Part shown: positions 12,317 to 24,108 of the stretch, piece by piece
How the letters are laid out: each line of letters starts with the position of its first letter
Numbering within the stretch: position 1 is the stretch's first letter
From: Scenedesmus sp. ARA3
Lineage: Eukaryota; Chlorophyta; Chlorophyceae; Sphaeropleales; Scenedesmaceae
Length of the DNA stretch: 64,000 bases
Assembly: GCA_004335835.1 (NCBI GenBank)
Contig: RWJK01001676.1
Span: 59,777 to 123,776, forward strand
Direction of reading: 5' to 3'
The notes under the pieces: model-generated
What the model was told of the DNA's origin: nothing
The model's input: only the letters and a program-made list of their open reading frames with translations
The model's database searches: none
Translations under genes and position numbers: made by a program

Positions 12317-13611
12317 CCCAGCGCTGCGCCCTGTAGGGGTGCCCCTCTGTATTGATCACCCATTCTTCTAGAGGCAGCACTGAATGATCCGAGAACAGCA
12401 GCCAGAGGTACTTCATGCTCTCTGACAGCCACCATTCCTGTGTGTTGTCAATGTAGTTGAAGGGGGCCTGTGTGGGGCTGGCTAGGCAGGCAAAGGCACC
12501 ATTGGGGAGCCTGCACATATAAGACATCGGCAGGCAGAGAAGCAAAGAAGGGCAGGAGGCTAAGGTGCTGTGCCGAAGCGCGCCTTGGTGGGGCCAGTCT
12601 GGCACAAGCACCACTGGGCAGCCTGTGAGTGCAAAACAACAGCAGGCAGACATGTACAGACAGGGCAGGCAGTATGGGTGGGTGCCGATGGGAGGCTGCG
12701 TGGGGCTGTCCAAGCTGGCAAAGGCACCATTGGGGAGCCTGTGGGTTCAAGCACAGCAGACAGACAGGTGCAAACAGGGCAGAAGTTTGGATTGGAGTGA
12801 TAACAAAGGCTGTGTGGGGCTGGCTAGGCAGGCAGAGGCACCATGGGGCAGCCTGCAGCAGGCGGACTTGTACAGAAACTCCTGGCCAAGCAATGCTTGA
12901 AGGTGCACAGAATTGCATTTTTCATGCTGGACTGTCCATCTTCACAGACAGGGCAGGCAGTTCAGGCAGCTGAAGTGAAGGCCAACTGAAGGGGTGTGGG
13001 TGTCCTGCCAGCCCCCGGTTCGCTTGGGTTGAACTGCCAGTGAGGCGCCACATGTAGAACAGGCTCTGCAACAGCTTGGGCTGCGGTTGCATCTGCCCAC
13101 CTGCTGCTGCTGCTGCTGCTGCTTGCAGCTGCCTTGGATATATCTGCTGTTCTGAAAGAGCATCCACCTGGACTTAGATCCGTTTTAGAACTAGACAGCA
13201 CACAAAACATCATCTCACCGCGTCCACATGCGCATCGCCGGTGACGTGCCACAAATGAAAAAGGCTCTCCAGCACTTCAGGCTGCTGGTGCATCTACCCA
13301 CCTGCTGCTGCTGCTGCTGCTGCTGGTTACTGCTCGTCTGGATATAACTGCTGTTCTGAAAGAGCATCCACCTGACCTCGTACCGTTTGAAAACTAGAAA
13401 CAATACAACCCCCCCCCCTCCTCACCGCGTCCACATGCGCATTGCCCTGAAGATCTGCCATCCCCAGTCCCTGTAGGTGGCATTGCCAGTGATGCGCCAC
13501 AAATAAAACAGGCTCTCCAGCAGCTCAGGCTGCTGGTCGTAGTAGGCCTGGCCGGCTGTTGGTGTGGCGTGTGTGCCGTTGAGGCTGTCAACTGCATGGG
13601 CGTTGAGCCCT

Positions 13612-13642
<31 letters not shown>

Positions 13643-13869
13643 ACTCCAGTGTGGTGTCTCTGAAGTTGGATGTGGTTGTGTGGGGCAAGCCAGGCCGACA
13701 CAAGCACCGGTTGGGAGCCTGTGAGTGGCAAACAGCAGCAGGCAGACAATGAAAACACATGTGAAAGAGGCTCTCCAGAAGTTCAGGCTGCTGGTCGTAG
13801 TAGGCCTGGCCTGATGTGGGTGTAGCGTGTGTGCCGTTGATGATGTCGACTGCATGGGCGTTCAGTCCT

Positions 13870-13926
<57 letters not shown>

Positions 13927-14559
13927 TGTGGTGAGTTACGGCATGTTGTGCCAGAAGTAATCGCATGTACCACAGCAGACATCACTAGCGCCCCCACCGC
14001 TGACACGCAGAGCTGCGCACTGTGTGTGTGGGCTCTGCTTGACTGTGATGTCCACAGCATCCTGTAGCATCCCCCAGTATGGCCTCGGCCAGTGTTCATG
14101 CATATGCATGCTGACTGCCTGTTGTGCCTTAAGTGCTCACCGGCGGGAGACTGCCGGTACGTCTTGCAGCAGCTACTACAACGCGCAAAGACTGCCCGTA
14201 CAAATCAACCATCCGCCTCACGCAACTGAGGGCGACTGCCTGTACATCTCGCAGCAGCCGCTAGCAATGGCCTCAGCCACCGCCAGGTCATCAGGCTCCC
14301 CCGGCTGCCCAGCACACAATGACTGCCAAATGCTGCCGGCAAACGTTTTTGTATGACGCACGCTTGAGGCGGACTGCCGCTACATCTTGCAGCAGCAGGC
14401 CATAAAGAGCAAAGACTGCCTGTACAAATCAAGCAGCCGCTTCACACACCTGAGGGAGATTGCCGGTACATCTGGTAGCAGCCGCCGGCGATGGCCTCAG
14501 CCACCGCCAAGTCATCAGGCTCCCCCGGCTGGCTGGCCGTGTTGATGCCGTGCATGTGG

Positions 14560-14593
<34 letters not shown>

Positions 14594-15504
14594 CCAAATC
14601 AAGGCGGAGAATTAGTGGGGCAGAATGCATCGTGGCTAGGCTAGGTCCTGGCATGCTGTAGCGGCTGATGCCCTTGTAGGACTCAATCCAGCCTGGTGTA
14701 CATGCGGCCGTCTCAGCAGCAAAGGAACAAAGCAACACTGACTGCAATGCTGGCTCCTGCAAACCTGCCATCTGCTGTACAGCCGCCAACATCTTTTGCC
14801 AGGCCATGCATTGCCCGCTGCACTTGCTTCTGTGCAACAAGTTGAGCCGCACCTAGTGCAATGGTTGCTCCAGCAAAGCATGCCAGGTGCTGCATGCTGC
14901 TGCCATGCGTCACGCTGCCAGTTTTGGGGTCCCAGGCGACATCGCTCAGCCATGCAGTCCCTCTGCTTGTGATGTTCAAGATGTGCTTGCGCATGCCGCG
15001 CATTGCTGAGGTGTACAGCCGCAGTGACACCTGCAGGGGACACATGTATTCAACAACCAAGTCAAGGTAATGCACGAAGCACTGCAGTGCATGACAAGCG
15101 GCCGCTGGCTGCCACCACGCGACATTGCACTAGATCTGCAAGGCACCAACACGAACTGCGGCGCATCACACTGTCCCCTCAGAAACATATCTGTCTTCTG
15201 GGCCGTACAAATTGTCACACACAACTCACGTTTGTTGCCTCACCTCATCCCTGCCACGTTTACGTTTGTTGCCTCACCTCATCCCTGCCACCAGACAGCA
15301 CCCAGGTTTTTAGCATGTACTCATATGCCAGGTCGCCCATGCCGCCCCAGGTGGCATCCAAGGTGCCGTTGGGCCCTACGTGTGGCAGCAGCAACATTCG
15401 CACCATAGTTTCTCGTATGAAAGGTTACTCGTGCCAATCCAAGTGGCGGCCAAGGTGCCATTGAGCGTTGTAAGTGGCGGCAGCAGCAGCAGCGGCAGCA
15501 CCAG

Positions 15505-15536
<32 letters not shown>

Positions 15537-15900
15537 CGATTGAGCATGTATTCATACGCCAGGTCACCCATCCAAGGTGCCGTTGGGCCCTGCTGCAGCA
15601 GCTGCAGCAGCTGAATCTAACAGCTCACCAGGCAGTCGGCTGCTGTTAGTGACGTCCCACCACGCGCCGACCAAGCCATGCCAGGTGCCCCAGGTGCAGG
15701 ACTGCCAGCTGGGCCTTCTGAAAAGTAACGAAACACTATAAATTGTGAACAAACAAGCCAAAAGCGTCACCTGGCAGCCAGCTGCCGTTGGTGACGTCCC
15801 ACCACGTGTTGACCAGGCCGTCCCAGGTGCCCTCAGGGGCACGGTCCAGCAGGTGCCACAGCTGGTAGGCGGCACGCTTGTAGCGATGGTCCCCTACAAA

Positions 15901-15937
<37 letters not shown>

Positions 15938-18900
15938 GCAGCAGCACCGGCGATGCATAATGCGTATGTGGCAGCTGGCCGGCAATGCGGCATTGTGGTG
16001 GCTTACAACTGCAACTGCCCTGGCGGAAGCGCATCTGCAGCAGCAGTGGCAGCAGGAACGCCGGAAGCAGCTGCAGCAGCAGTTGTTTGGTCGTAGCTTC
16101 ACAGCAAACGTCTGCTGCGCAGCCCACCTGCAACGTACGTCAGCCAAGTGAACTCCAGGGTGGCTGACGTACACTGGCAGCAGCTGCAGCAGCAGCCGGT
16201 CACAACTTCACAGCAGAATATTGCTGCGGTGCCCACCTGTGATGTATGTCAGCTGAGAGAATTCCGGTGCGGCTGACGGACACTGGCAGCAGTTGTGGCA
16301 GCAGCCCGTCACAACTTTACAGCAGTGCTGCTGCACTTCTCACCTGTGATGTATGTCAGCTTTAAGAACTCCAGGGTGGCTGATGCCGCCTCACCAACAT
16401 TTGTTACGTTGCCACTGACCTCGCCTGCAAGCACACAGTGATCAAGAGGCGAAAGGTATGTTACGTAATGCTTGTGCTGTAGTTCGCTGTTGCGAGCGTG
16501 GGTGCAGCGCCACATCACACAGCAGGGTTAACTTCCTGCCGATGTAGGCTGTGGTGCATGGCAGTCCTGTAAGACTAGTTGCTACCTGTGCTGCCATTTC
16601 AGCACAGCAGTGCCATGATGTAGGGCTACATTGATGCGCAACGCGCCGCGCTGCTGCCTGAGCGCAGGTTGACTGCAGGCTGTGGTGCACAGCAGTGCTG
16701 CCTGGCCAGTGGCTGGCTGTGTTGCCGTTTGCTGCACATTCATCCCATTGTGTGGAGCCAAGGTTGGTTAAAACCAGTGCGCTGCTTGCCTGTGCGCAGG
16801 TTGACGTTGCGCCAGGGCCAGCCAGAGGAAGAGGCTTCATATGCAACCGTGGTCCTGCAAACAGCACAGCAAAGAGTAGTATCAACAGCAATGCACACAG
16901 CGGAGCAGACTGCAGTTGCATGCGCGCACGTGCAAGCATTCTGCCGTCACTTCACACATTCCTCCTTCCTACTTGTCAATGCCCCACACTTGCACTGGCT
17001 CACACACGCTCACACCAACTACAACACGGCAGGGCTGCTGTGCACAAAGTTGGTCAAGCATATGCAGCCCTAAAGCTGCTTGCCTGAAGGTTTAGTGGCA
17101 TTGCTGTTGGCTGGGCGTACCTGCTTCTTTAAACGCTCGACTGCTGTCATGCATGTTGCTGTTGGTGTGCCTGCTGCGCTGATGCCTGCAGAACTCAAAA
17201 TGCACAGCTACGCACCTGTCGGCGAGGCCATTGCCCTGCTGAGGAGCAACTCTAATCACAATGGGCTCCAGCACACATGCAACTTATTGCGTTGTGTAAT
17301 AGTGTTTTGGGCCATGCGAAGTGACAAATTTCAAAAACCAGCGCACCTGTCAGCAAGGTTGATTGCTTTCTTCAGGTACATGCCATCGCCAGTCAAGTCA
17401 TGCAGCGCCAGCAGCGACCCCAGAAAGGTCATGCTCAGCGTAAAAGTATCTGCCTGGAAGTCCCATTCAAATGTTATTACGTCATTTATCCAGGCCCGCG
17501 CCTGCTTGTATTCTGCGCGCATGCTGTCACCCATGAGCCACAATAGGTCTGCCGCTCCTAGCAGGGTCATGCTACTGTTGTAGGGTACCCAGGGGCATAG
17601 CTGTGGCTTGCAGGACAGTGGGGCCAGCTGGTCTGCTCCCCATGCACAGTGCCTGCAGCACAGCAGCACGGCAGCAGAAGTGGTAGGTCCACAGACATAG
17701 CTGTGGCTTGCAGATGATCGCAAGCAGTGATCAACAGCTGGCCTGCTCTCCACGCACAATGCCAGCATGAGAGCAGCAGGAGCATTTCAACAGCAGCACA
17801 GCAGCAGCAGGTCACAGCTGTGGCTTGCAGGACCGTCGGGTCAGCTGGTCTGCTCCCCATGCGCAGTGCCTGCAGAAAAGGCGGGGGAACAATTCAGCAG
17901 CAGCACAGCAGCAGCAGTGCTAAGTCAAAGGGCACGGCTTGCAGGGCAGTGGAGCCAGTTGATCGGCACCCCAAGCACAGTGCCTGCATGAGAGCAGCTA
18001 CACCATTTGAAAAGCAGCCCGGCAGCAACAGTGCTAAGTGCAAGGGTACGGCTGTGGCTTGCAGAACAGTGGGGCCAGCTGGTCTGCTCCCCATGCACAG
18101 TGCCTGCAAGCAAGGAGCATGAAGAACAGTAAAAAACAGCATGGCAGTGCTGAGTCAAAGGGCATAGCTGGGGCTTGCAGGACAGTGGAGCAGGTGGGGA
18201 TGCGCCCCATGCAGAGTGCCTGCATGAGAGCAGCAACAACATTTTAAAAGCCGCACGACAGCAGCATTGCTGTATCCCCTGGGCCCGGCTGTAGCTTGCA
18301 TGACAGTGGAGCCAGCTGGTCTGCACTCCATGCACAGTGCCTGTATGAAAGCAGCGACAAGAAAAGACCATGCTGCTGTTGTGACCCACTAACCACACAG
18401 AACAGCACTGGCTCGTCGCTGCTGTCACGGGTCAAACAACACCACACACATACTTGTCACTATCACAGCAGGTAAGAATCAGCATAACAACGCCAGAAAA
18501 GTGCTCACTTGTAAGCTTGCCAAGAGCTTTTGATGGCCTGCTCAATGTGCTAGCTGATCACTATATAAAAAAGTTGCCGATTGCAATCATTACACACACA
18601 AGCACAATGCAACATATTGCGTACTCACATGGCAAGAAGTGGTCCCCCGAAAGGCCACCATCATCACTGCTGTCACAGCCCAAACGACACCACACATAAA
18701 GCAGCAAAGCAGCAGTTACGAGCCTATAAAGTATTTCAGCAAAGCTCTTACGTGTAAGCTCTCCAAGAGCTCTTGATGGCCTGCTCAATGTGCCAGCTGA
18801 TCACTGCTGTCACAACCCAAACAACACCACACATAAAGTAGCAAAGCAGCAGTTATGAGCCTAAAAAGTACTCCAGCAAAGCTCTTACTTGTAAGCTCTC

Positions 18901-19196
18901 CAAGAGCTCTTGATGGCCTGCTCTATGTGGCGCTTGCGTGCCTTGGCACTAGTCACACATCCGAGGCCATCTGGGCCGCAATCCCTGCTGCTGCTGCCAT
19001 CACATATGCCACTGAAGCTGCATCTGGCACCATTGTCAACCACTCTGATGCTGTTGCTGCTGCTGCTGCTGCTGCTGGTGGTGCTCAGCCGAGGAGAATG
19101 CGCCTCCTGTTGCTGGACGTGGAGATGCTGGGTGCCGCTGCTGCTGCTTCTGGCCGCTATGCCGGCGATCAGCAGCATAAATGCAAACATTTGCAT
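12204..19196 (-). CDS. GH47 family alpha-mannosidase-like glycosidase
   Basis: Class I alpha-1,2-mannosidase family, which trims N-glycan mannose in the ER/Golgi or marks misfolded glycoproteins. Exons (minus): 18889-19196, 17347-17652, 16790-16854, 16344-16424, 15771-15893, 15278-15375, 14853-15030, 14450-14560, 13426-13609, 12204-12510. Phases are continuous, giving 586 aa. The N-terminus MQMFAFMLLIAGIAA looks like a signal anchor. Family landmarks in order: AIKSSWRAYK + HCAWGADQLAPLS, SSGWPWRNVNLRTG, TLEFLKLTYITG, WGGMGDLAYEYMLKTW, SSMQHLACFAG, PELLESLFYLWRITG, SESMKYLWLLFSD, INTEGHP. The family's usual Asp in DHLxCF is Gln here, so activity may be altered. The intron after 16790 uses a GC donor (gcaagc). 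The C-terminal tail after INTEGHP is Ser-rich and encoded by a CTG tract. Confidence 0.9.
12590..14440 (-). repeat. Echoes of GH47 3' exons
   Basis: Start of exon 12204-12510 (LPNGAFACLASPT region) is repeated upstream at about 12595-12630, 12700-12740, 12812-12858 and, more decayed, at 13680-13722. The end of exon 13426-13609 is repeated downstream at about 13205-13300 (PEVLESLFHLWHVTGD) and 13016-13130. Its start is repeated upstream at about 13770-13870. The end of exon 14450-14560 is repeated downstream at about 14370-14440, 14215-14310 and 14135-14200 (EAIASGC-type reading). Confidence 0.8.
13868..13922. repeat. Long (CAG)n tract in GH47 intron
   Basis: About 17 CAG units, reading (CTG)n on the coding strand directly before an echo of exon 13426-13609. 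Comparable tracts: 31129-31170, 39499-39548, 40709-40752, 45961-46027, 62663-62710 and 63356-63390. Confidence 0.95.
15240..16670 (-). repeat. Echoes of GH47 middle exons
   Basis: The end of exon 15278-15375 with its GTGAGG donor is repeated immediately downstream as a 31-bp tandem (about 15240-15277). Its start is repeated upstream at about 15395-15470 and 15543-15600. The end of exon 15771-15893 is repeated at about 15627-15700. The end of exon 16344-16424 is repeated at about 16225-16270 and 16128-16170. The end of exon 16790-16854 is repeated at about 16645-16680. Confidence 0.8.
17215..18345 (-). repeat. Multi-copy echo array of the GH47 second exon start
   Basis: The start of exon 17347-17652 (about 50 bp encoding HCAWGADQLAPLSCKP plus its tgcag acceptor) recurs upstream about six times between 17700 and 18345, roughly every 110-130 bp, with increasing divergence. 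The exon end (NLADR plus donor) is echoed downstream at about 17215-17260. The end of the first exon (AIKSSWRAYK plus gtaag) is echoed at about 18745-18800 and 18500-18560. Confidence 0.9.
18604..18663. repeat. Dispersed ~60-bp element, copy 2
   Basis: Shares a long near-identical core (gtactcacatggc, then agaagtggtccccc, then aaaggccaccat) with 6712-6773. A shorter match, an AATGCAACAT…ATACTCACAT stretch, is at 61433-61466. On the minus strand the core contains a strong donor-like GTGAGTAC. It lies in the first GH47 intron. Confidence 0.75.
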
Positions 19197-20773
19197 CGCC
19201 TTGACTGTGTAAGGCGAGCTTTTGGGTCGGCAGCGGCTGTTGTGTTTTGGCATTACCATATGCTGCTGTGCTGTTCTACTGCTGTGCTGTTTTGCTGCTA
19301 TTGATGTCACAAGACGCCCTGCCGTGAATGACGCTCGAAAGATTGCATTGGATATTAGCAGTCGAAAATCAGCGAGCAACTCGTGACCAAGTCGCGGTGT
19401 GATGATCAGCGTAGGTGTAGTGTTGCTGACATGTCCTGCCGTTCCAAGGGCAGGTGCGTGCTGTCCAATGCTAGCCACTGACTGTGACAGCCATTTGGTT
19501 CGTCGACTAGAAAAACTACGAGCATATCTCAAGGGAGTGAGCGTGCATTGCAGCGCTTCATTCAAACTTTGACAGTGCGAGGGTTTTGCGTCGCACACGT
19601 TGCGCTTAAGCTGCAACCACAGACAATGAGCTAGCTTGTGTCTACACGTGCAAACATGAGCAGGAAACAGTCTTAATGATCCAGTCCTGCAAGCGTTGCC
19701 ATGATGTGTGCTGATTGACTGCACCGTCCACCTGCACGTCGGAAGCACCCAAGGCACCGCGGTTTGGCAGAACGTACAGCATGTACACTGATTCAGCAGA
19801 GCATCGCATCAAGTTAAGCTCTATTCACGCACCTGAGCTGTACCCGCAATGCAGCGTGACTGTCAGGCTGAACTCGAGCTCCGAACTGAGTTCGCCAGTG
19901 GCACTAGCTGCTGGTGACTGGTAGCTGCGCATTTACAAATGCCCAGTATGCTGAGCAACCGACTTTGCAGGCATTACACAAGGGCGCTTACGACATCTTG
20001 CAAAGGCTAGAAGTTCACAGCAGCATCCTGCAATCCAGGTTGAATGCATCTTGAAGTCCAAAAGCAGTGGGGCTCCCTCACGTGCACTGTCACTGTCGGC
20101 GGATGCTCAAAGCAGCTGACATGGACTCCATGGACTCCTTTGTTTGAAACAAACTTCGCGCTTGTTAGCTGTTTGCAGCCTCATACACAACTCGTTGAGC
20201 TGCAGGTGCAGGCAACTGCCCTCTGGCTCGCACTACACCACCAAGCACCCTCCGACTCACATGTACAGTCACACGCACGTGCATGCACATGAAAAAAACT
20301 TGCAGATGTGCTGCATTGCTGCAGCATCCTGCACTTCTCACATTCTGCTGGGACAGCAATGCTGCTCGTGCAGCAGCTGCTGCTGATGAGGACCCCCGCC
20401 CATGCTGCTCATATGCAGGGCAAAACTAGTGCTGGGGTAAAGGGCAAAACCCCTTCATCCTCGACCACGCTGCTACTGCGCCTGTCCTGCTGCAACCACT
20501 GGGCACTGCAGCAGCAGCAGGAGCTGCTCTAGCATTCAGCACCGTGGCTTAGTTCGCAGCTGCAGCAAGACAACAGCAGCCTGCGACCCTGCTGCCATCC
20601 TTTTCAACCCCTGATGATAGCGCTTTCACACCACCACCCCTTCTCCACACTGCACACCCAGTGCGCCACCCACTCCGCTGCCTACACAAGACCTCTACTG
20701 CACCACCTGGCATCCCAGAGCTCCAGCAGCGTCACATAACAAGTTATAGTGTTATAACAATGTTATATAACGC
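19197..20773. other. Intergenic: GH47 promoter and PSBO 3' side
   Basis: No exon recognised. Sequences reading TGTAA on the minus strand, the usual chlorophycean polyadenylation signal, occur near 19933 and 19973 and could end the PSBO transcript. An AT-rich stretch with inverted GTTATA/TATAAC motifs lies just past the PSBO stop (about 20735-20772). Confidence 0.45.
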
Positions 20774-23522
20774 TTACTGCAGGCGAGCGTACCACAGGCC
20801 GGTGATCTTCACGTCCTTGGGTGCCTTTGCGCCCAGGTCGGTGTCAGATGGCTGGATGGACTCGAACACACCAGCGATCTCGCCGGTGGCTGCGTCAACC
20901 TTGGCCACGCTGAACACAGCAGAGCCTGCAGCAGGACAAGAAACAAGACACACACGAAAACGCTTGTCAGCATATGGTTTTGTTGCTGCACCTGCAACAC
21001 TGACTGCAGGATTTGTGCAGAGCTCTGCTGTCCTGATAATTGCTATGCAGGTGTGACAGATCAGATATCTAGCTTCTTTCAAGCTTCAGTCACAACCTAT
21101 TCAAACATTGGTCAAACTTCAGTTGACTGCCACTCACCCTTGCCGCCGGCTGCTGACTTGGTGTTCTCCTTGGCCAGCTCCTCGGCATCAGCGCGGGCAG
21201 GCAGAGCCACGGCGTTGTCATAGCCGGTGGCGGCACCGCGGCCCTGTTGGGAGATAAGAGTAATGGTCAGGCAGCAGCAGTCGCAATGGTTAGGTTCCAA
21301 TAATCGCATTCATAGACTGCGAGATGCCAGAGGTGTCAGCTGCTGCAAGTATATTATCCACATCATATATGCTTTCTCCTAGCGTACCCCACACCGATTA
21401 CATTTCAACTGACAGCAAAGCTGCCAGCGCTGGCAGACCACAACTGTAGCTTCACCCCATAGCAGTCAATCAGCTAAAGCAGCTACGATGAAACCAGCTC
21501 ATGCCCTGAAAAGCAGCCCACCTTGGGGTCCAGGAAGGTGGCGCCACGGTAGCTGGGCACCACGAACTCGCCGCCAAAGGCATCCAGTGTGCCCTTGGCG
21601 GCTAACCACCACCAAAACACAAAACCCCAGGACAATGGCACAGTGAACACTTGCTAAACCCACCTTGGGGTCCAGGAAGGTGGCGCCACGGTAGCTGGGC
21701 ACCACGAACTCGCCGCCGAAGGCATCCAGTGTGCCCTTGGCGTTGAGGTTCTTCACAGTGAACAGGAATGGCACGCGCTCGCCACCTGGCAGCTGCACGG
21801 TGGTGGCGGCGTAGTCAATGCCGTCAGTCTCCTGCAGCTCCACGTTGCCGGAGCCGTCCACCTTCAGGATGCCGGACATCTGCGCGGATTCAAACAGAAC
21901 CGATAACAGGGAAAGCCATAGTCAGAACAAGGTCAAGAAGGTTGCTGGTGCCAATGCCTGGTAAGGACATGCGGCAGGAACTAACCACGGAAGCCTGGCA
22001 GAGGCTGCTGCTGTGGAGATGCCAGTTGCTGTATCAGATGGACGATCCCAAACCTGCTCTGCAGAGACACAGCAGTTGCTGGACGTCACCCCCACTGCTC
22101 ATCCATGTTGCCCTGCTGTAGCCAGTCAGGCACCAACACGAAACAAAACTTCCAGGCACACTGGGTGCTAGTGACAGTCATATAACCACCATCGGCAGGC
22201 ACTCAGCGCAGCACAAGTCGCACCTGGTCCAGGGTGTAGGTCAGGCGGGTCATGAGCTTGGTCTTGACAAACTCGGTCTCGCCGCCCTTGAACTGGCTCT
22301 CATCCTTCACGGTGAAGCTGGTGGGCTCCATGCAGAACTTGTCCACCCTGCAGGAGTTTGCAGGAGGGGTTTGCAGGAAACGGCACGTCAGTGGTCAGCG
22401 GAGGAGGGATGCACCACTGTTCACAGAATTGCGGCAGACGGTGGTGTGCTGTTGAGACACATTGATCTTTCAAAAGCTTGTGTTTGCAGCGCTGCCTATG
22501 GCAATGTGAAGGGGGCTGGAGAAGCTGGGAGGGATCTTGCTGCCATCTGTCTGTGAGGAGTTTTGGTGCCTGCAGGAATGCTGTCACATAATCTGGATGG
22601 GCTGGAAGGTGCTGCACTGCACCAATGGCTGTGCATCTAGGGGGCTTCTGGATGATCTGCAGGGTTTGAGCGGTTCTGTGCCAATGCGCAGCACACGGAC
22701 TGCTGGTCCTGCTGATCTTTGCTGTGCAGCAGCGTCTTAGGCCAGCATGCACGCCGGCCATTGAGTGCATGCTGCCTGTTTGACAACGACTGTGGCTCCA
22801 GCTTTGCTGCCACCCCCTCGCTGCACTGTGCTGAGCTGCAATTGTCCTTGCTGCTGCTGCATCTGCTGCTGCTGAAGCGGCGCAGTGCTGCTCACTTGTA
22901 GGTGCCTGCCTTCAGGTCCTTCAGGTTGGTGCTGCCGCTCTCAAGCACGGGGCAGGTGTTGGCCAGGCCGCTGCCCTTGACCTGGAGGTAGGTCAGACCC
23001 TGCAGGTCATCGTAGCTGATGGCCTGGGCAGACTGCAGGAAGCAAAAGCAGCAGCAGAAGGAGACAGCACAGCAGAGGACAGGACCCTTCAGCATCTCGA
23101 AGGTCTGGAAGGGACGCGATCGACGCGCATGCTATTGCAACTATTATTCGCGTACCGCATGTAGCGAAATACAATACAGCGAGATGCTGCATGCGCCCCC
23201 TGCGGGCGAGCAGTGCACTTGCGTTGCAGCTGCAGCTCACAGCGCGCACTTACCCCTGCCAGCAGAGTGGTGGCAACCACAGCAGCGGCAGCCTTGCCGA
23301 AGTCGGCCTTCTGTGCCTTGCACACAACAGCGTTGGCCCTGCAGCGAACAAGCCCAGTTCCCGTCACACCTAGGTGCCTGCCACTGAGCTGCTGAGCCCA
23401 TTGTCGCGCCCGGCTGGACCAAGAACTACAGATCTGGATCATTACTGCTGAATTTACCTGGACACACGGGCCACGCGGCCAGTGCTGGCAGCGGCCTGGT
23501 TTGCACGCATTGTCAGAGCCAT
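20774..23522 (-). CDS. PSBO: Oxygen-evolving enhancer protein 1 (PsbO), chloroplast precursor
   Basis: 33-kDa manganese-stabilising subunit of photosystem II on the thylakoid lumen side. Seven exons (minus): 23458-23522, 23254-23338, 22896-23032, 22224-22347, 21664-21879, 21138-21243, 20774-20925. Phases are continuous; 294 aa, matching algal PsbO precursors. The N-terminus is a bipartite transit peptide: a basic, Ser/Ala-rich chloroplast part, then a twin-Ala hydrophobic thylakoid signal ending in AQA before [18 protein letters not shown] at about residue 55. The disulfide cysteines occur in NTCP and KFCMEP. Family blocks include [44 protein letters not shown] and the C-terminal [10 protein letters not shown]. 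Start Met 23522 is the only one giving this transit peptide. The end of exon 21664-21879 is copied in the next intron. Confidence 0.98.
21519..21600 (-). repeat. Echo of PSBO exon-5 end
   Basis: About 80 bp nearly identical to the 3' end of exon 21664-21879 ([18 protein letters not shown]) plus its GTGGG donor, placed 60 bp downstream in the intron. A possible acceptor just upstream (ttag) would enter it in the wrong frame, so it is unlikely to be an added exon. Its near-identity suggests a recent duplication or gene conversion. Confidence 0.93.
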
Positions 23523-24108
23523 TGTGTCTGCCTTGGTGCAAAGAAGGCAAGTGCGACGTCCAGCAAGTGGAGAGTGCGGACTTCAGCGATCCAGCAAGGC
23601 TGTATAGAACGATGGGCCAGGAGATCGTAACTAACAGGGTAAACCGCAAGACCTCGACAGCTCGCTGGTCCTTGATCGAAGCCAAAGTAATTTGTTGAAG
23701 TTCATCAACGCAATGCATTCATCTAGCGTTGTTTGCAAGGATGGCAGCACTGCTGAAGAGCTCAGGCCCTCGCTGCTGCACAGTGGGCGCAACGGCATGC
23801 ACGTCATGATGCATTTAACGTTCTATCATGTGTTTTCCACAGCTTGCACACGCACTAACGTGCTTCTGCTTGTACATGCTGTCACTTCGATGCTTTTGAA
23901 TGAAATCGTGTTTTCTGCTGTGATCATCGACATGCGCCTGTGTAGAAAGTTATTCTAGCTGTACAGCATTGCTTGGTCGTTGCAGCTTGGGCTAGTACCT
24001 TATGCACAGTAGCCGCTGGGATGCATCACTGATTTACAAGGTGGGTGGTCAAAGGCCAGCAGCAAGGGGATTTGGCAGCTCCAAAGCAACCCAACTAGAA
24101 CAGGCTGC
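23523..24108. other. PSBO promoter region and JmjC 3' side
   Basis: No gene seen. It should contain the PSBO promoter and 5' UTR (just right of 23522) and the JmjC 3' UTR (just left of 24109). Few CAG repeats and no echoes. Confidence 0.5.
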
